Part shown: positions 62,861 through 64,000 of the stretch, piece by piece
How positions within the stretch are numbered: the first letter of the stretch is position 1
Layout: the number at the start of each line of letters is the position of its first letter
Origin: Hyphomicrobiales bacterium
GTDB lineage: Bacteria > Pseudomonadota > Alphaproteobacteria > Rhizobiales > Rhizobiaceae
Reading direction: 5' to 3'
Length of the DNA: 64,000 bases
NCBI GenBank assembly: GCA_900473915.1
Contig: UCNG01000007.1
Location: 202,939 to 266,938 of the forward strand
Notes under the pieces: generated by a model
Databases searched by the model: none
What the model was told of the DNA's origin: nothing
What the model saw: only the letters and a program-made list of their open reading frames with translations
Made by a program: the position numbers and the translations under genes

Positions 62861-63907
62861 GTGAAAAAATTTCTAGCATCCGTGGCGATTGCCATGTCCG
62901 TTGCCGTTCCGAACGCTTTTGCGGAGAGCGTCGTTGATACGTCGAAGATCAACAAGGAACTCATCACCACGGCCAACGACAAGAAGTACACCATCGCGAC
63001 AGTTGTGAAGGTGGATGGCATTGCATGGTTCGACCGCATGCGCGACGGCGTCGACCAGTTCAAGGCCGATACCGGCAATGACGTCTGGATGGTCGGTCCG
63101 AGCCAGGCGGACGCCGCGGCACAGGTGCAGATCGTCGAAAACCTGATCGCACAGGGCGTGGACGCCATTGCCATCGTGCCGTTCTCGGTTGAAGCCGTGG
63201 AGCCGGTTCTGAAAAAGGCGCGCGAGCGCGGCATCGTGGTCATCAGCCACGAGGCATCCAACATCCAGAATGTCGACTACGACATCGAAGCCTTCGACAA
63301 CAAGGCTTACGGCGCCAACCTCATGAAGGAACTTGGCAAGTCGATGGGCGGCAAGGGCAAATATATCGCCACTGTCGGCGGACTGACCGCCAAGTCGCAG
63401 ATGGAGTGGATCGACGGCGCCGTCGAATACCAGAAGGCCAACTTCCCGGAAATGGAAGAAGCGACCGGCCGCCTCGAAACCTATGACGATGCCAATACCG
63501 ACTATAACAAGCTCAAGGAAGCGATGACCGCCTATCCGGACATCAAGGGCATTCTCGGCGCGCCGATGCCGACTTCTGCCGGTGCCGGACGCCTGATCGC
63601 CGAAGGCGGTCTCAAGGGCAAGGTCTTCTTCGCGGGCACGGGCCTCGTCTCGGTGGCTGGCGAATATCTGAAGAACGACGACATCCAGTATATCCAGTTC
63701 TGGGACCCTGCGGTTGCGGGCTACGCCATGAACATGCTGGCGGTCGCCGCGCTTGAGAAGAAGAACGACCAGATCAAGGCCGGTCTCAATCTGGGCCTGC
63801 CGGGCTATGAAAGCCTGCTTGCGCCAGACGCTGCCAGGCCGAACCTGCTCTATGGCGCAGGCTGGGTCGGCGTGACCAAGGAAAACATGGATAAGTACGA
63901 CTTCTGA
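62861..63907 (+). CDS. Sugar-type ABC transporter periplasmic binding protein (RhaS/LsrB-like)
   Basis: A 348-residue SBP of the periplasmic-binding-protein-like sugar family, start GTG. The signal peptide ends near NAFAESV. IATVVKVDGIAWFDRMRDGV (about 45) and GVDAIAIVPFSVEAVEPVL (about 104) match rhamnose- and autoinducer-2-type binding proteins. The ligand could be a sugar, a sugar alcohol or AI-2; I cannot decide. Its ABC partners lie beyond the window. Confidence 0.88.
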   Translation: MKKFLASVAIAMSVAVPNAFAESVVDTSKINKELITTANDKKYTIATVVKVDGIAWFDRMRDGVDQFKADTGNDVWMVGPSQADAAAQVQIVENLIAQGVDAIAIVPFSVEAVEPVLKKARERGIVVISHEASNIQNVDYDIEAFDNKAYGANLMKELGKSMGGKGKYIATVGGLTAKSQMEWIDGAVEYQKANFPEMEEATGRLETYDDANTDYNKLKEAMTAYPDIKGILGAPMPTSAGAGRLIAEGGLKGKVFFAGTGLVSVAGEYLKNDDIQYIQFWDPAVAGYAMNMLAVAALEKKNDQIKAGLNLGLPGYESLLAPDAARPNLLYGAGWVGVTKENMDKYDF

Positions 63908-63925
63908 TATCCATGGAGGTTGGAT

Positions 63926-63949
63926 GGGAGGGGTCCCCCGGCCCCTCCC
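63926..63949 (+). terminator. Attenuator-like stem-loop after the binding-protein gene
   Basis: GGGAGGGG (63926-63933) and CCCCTCCC (63942-63949) make a perfect 8-bp stem with no T-run. Hairpins here usually protect the binding-protein mRNA and lower expression of the following transporter genes. Confidence 0.55.
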
Positions 63950-63987
63950 GCCCGACCAAACGCATTCCAGCCTTGCACGAGGCCCCA

Positions 63988-64000
63988 ATGAGTGAAAATC
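63988..64000 (+). CDS. Probable start of the next ABC gene (cut by window end)
   Basis: ATGAGTGAAAATC begins about 38 bases after the stem-loop, with ACGAGG upstream. Only four codons are visible, so the identity (ATPase or permease of the sugar importer) is a guess from gene order. Confidence 0.3.

Noticed and set aside
62518-63988. Two long minus-strand frames opposite the sugar-binding protein
   Set aside because: Both lie antisense to a full periplasmic binding protein with signal peptide and ribosome site, and show no domain of their own.
1-64000. Insertion sequences, prophage genes, CRISPR arrays, rRNA operons
   Set aside because: No transposase or integrase motif, no regularly spaced direct repeats and no rRNA sequence were seen on either strand; the only RNA gene recognised with certainty is tRNA-Sec.

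Overview
The window looks like a stretch of the second chromosome of a Brucella-type alphaproteobacterium (Brucella/Ochrobactrum, Hyphomicrobiales). The base composition is GC-rich and genes are densely packed with many 4-base ATGA/GTGA overlaps. It carries a nar operon with a fused NarK, a BepFG-like RND pump on the accessory replicon, a Bru-RS-like palindromic repeat and short dispersed palindromes of a type I recall from Rhizobiales genomes. The genus call comes from recognised protein families and gene order, not from a database search. I see no insertion sequence, prophage, CRISPR array, rRNA or replication origin.

Layout. 0-3.1 kb: hydroxyproline/imino-acid catabolism (Ldh2-family reductase, HypD-like deaminase, GntR regulator). 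3.2-15.1 kb: respiratory nitrate reductase operon narKGHJI plus a parvulin isomerase and a DUF2478 protein, with a divergent cluster-free FNR-type regulator; two perfect TTGAT-N4-ATCAA boxes lie between them. 15.1-22.1 kb: a phytase-like esterase and a phospholipid-type module resembling the poorly understood E. coli ynbABCD genes. 22.1-29 kb: LysR regulator, an alpha/beta-hydrolase lacking its catalytic residues, and bepF-bepG. 29-30.4 kb: small exported proteins and a probable minus-strand ncRNA. 30.5-35.7 kb: a periplasmic SUOX-fold protein with a histidine kinase and response regulator, then a membrane hydrolase, a methyltransferase and a lipase-like exported protein.

35.7-47.6 kb is a complete selenocysteine locus. 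A minus-strand operon runs fdoG (with an in-frame UGA Sec codon), fdoH, fdoI, fdhE, selA, selB, selC (tRNA-Sec). Divergent from it are a Tat-exported transglutaminase-like protein and selD. Every known bacterial factor for making and inserting Sec sits next to the one evident selenoprotein. 47.7-49.8 kb holds a uracil/xanthine-type permease and a beta-carbonic anhydrase with a perfect FNR-type box in front.

49.8-58.8 kb is a nine-gene minus-strand run with a divergent LysR gene: polar amino-acid ABC importer, dimethylformamidase-like protein, class III aminotransferase, beta-keto-acid cleavage enzyme, GNAT, HDAC-type amidohydrolase and hotdog thioesterase. Together these look like a catabolic route for an amide- or amine-containing compound. 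59.8-64 kb holds an MFS exporter with a TetR regulator and three operator palindromes, a DeoR regulator and a sugar-type ABC binding protein whose partner genes continue beyond the window.
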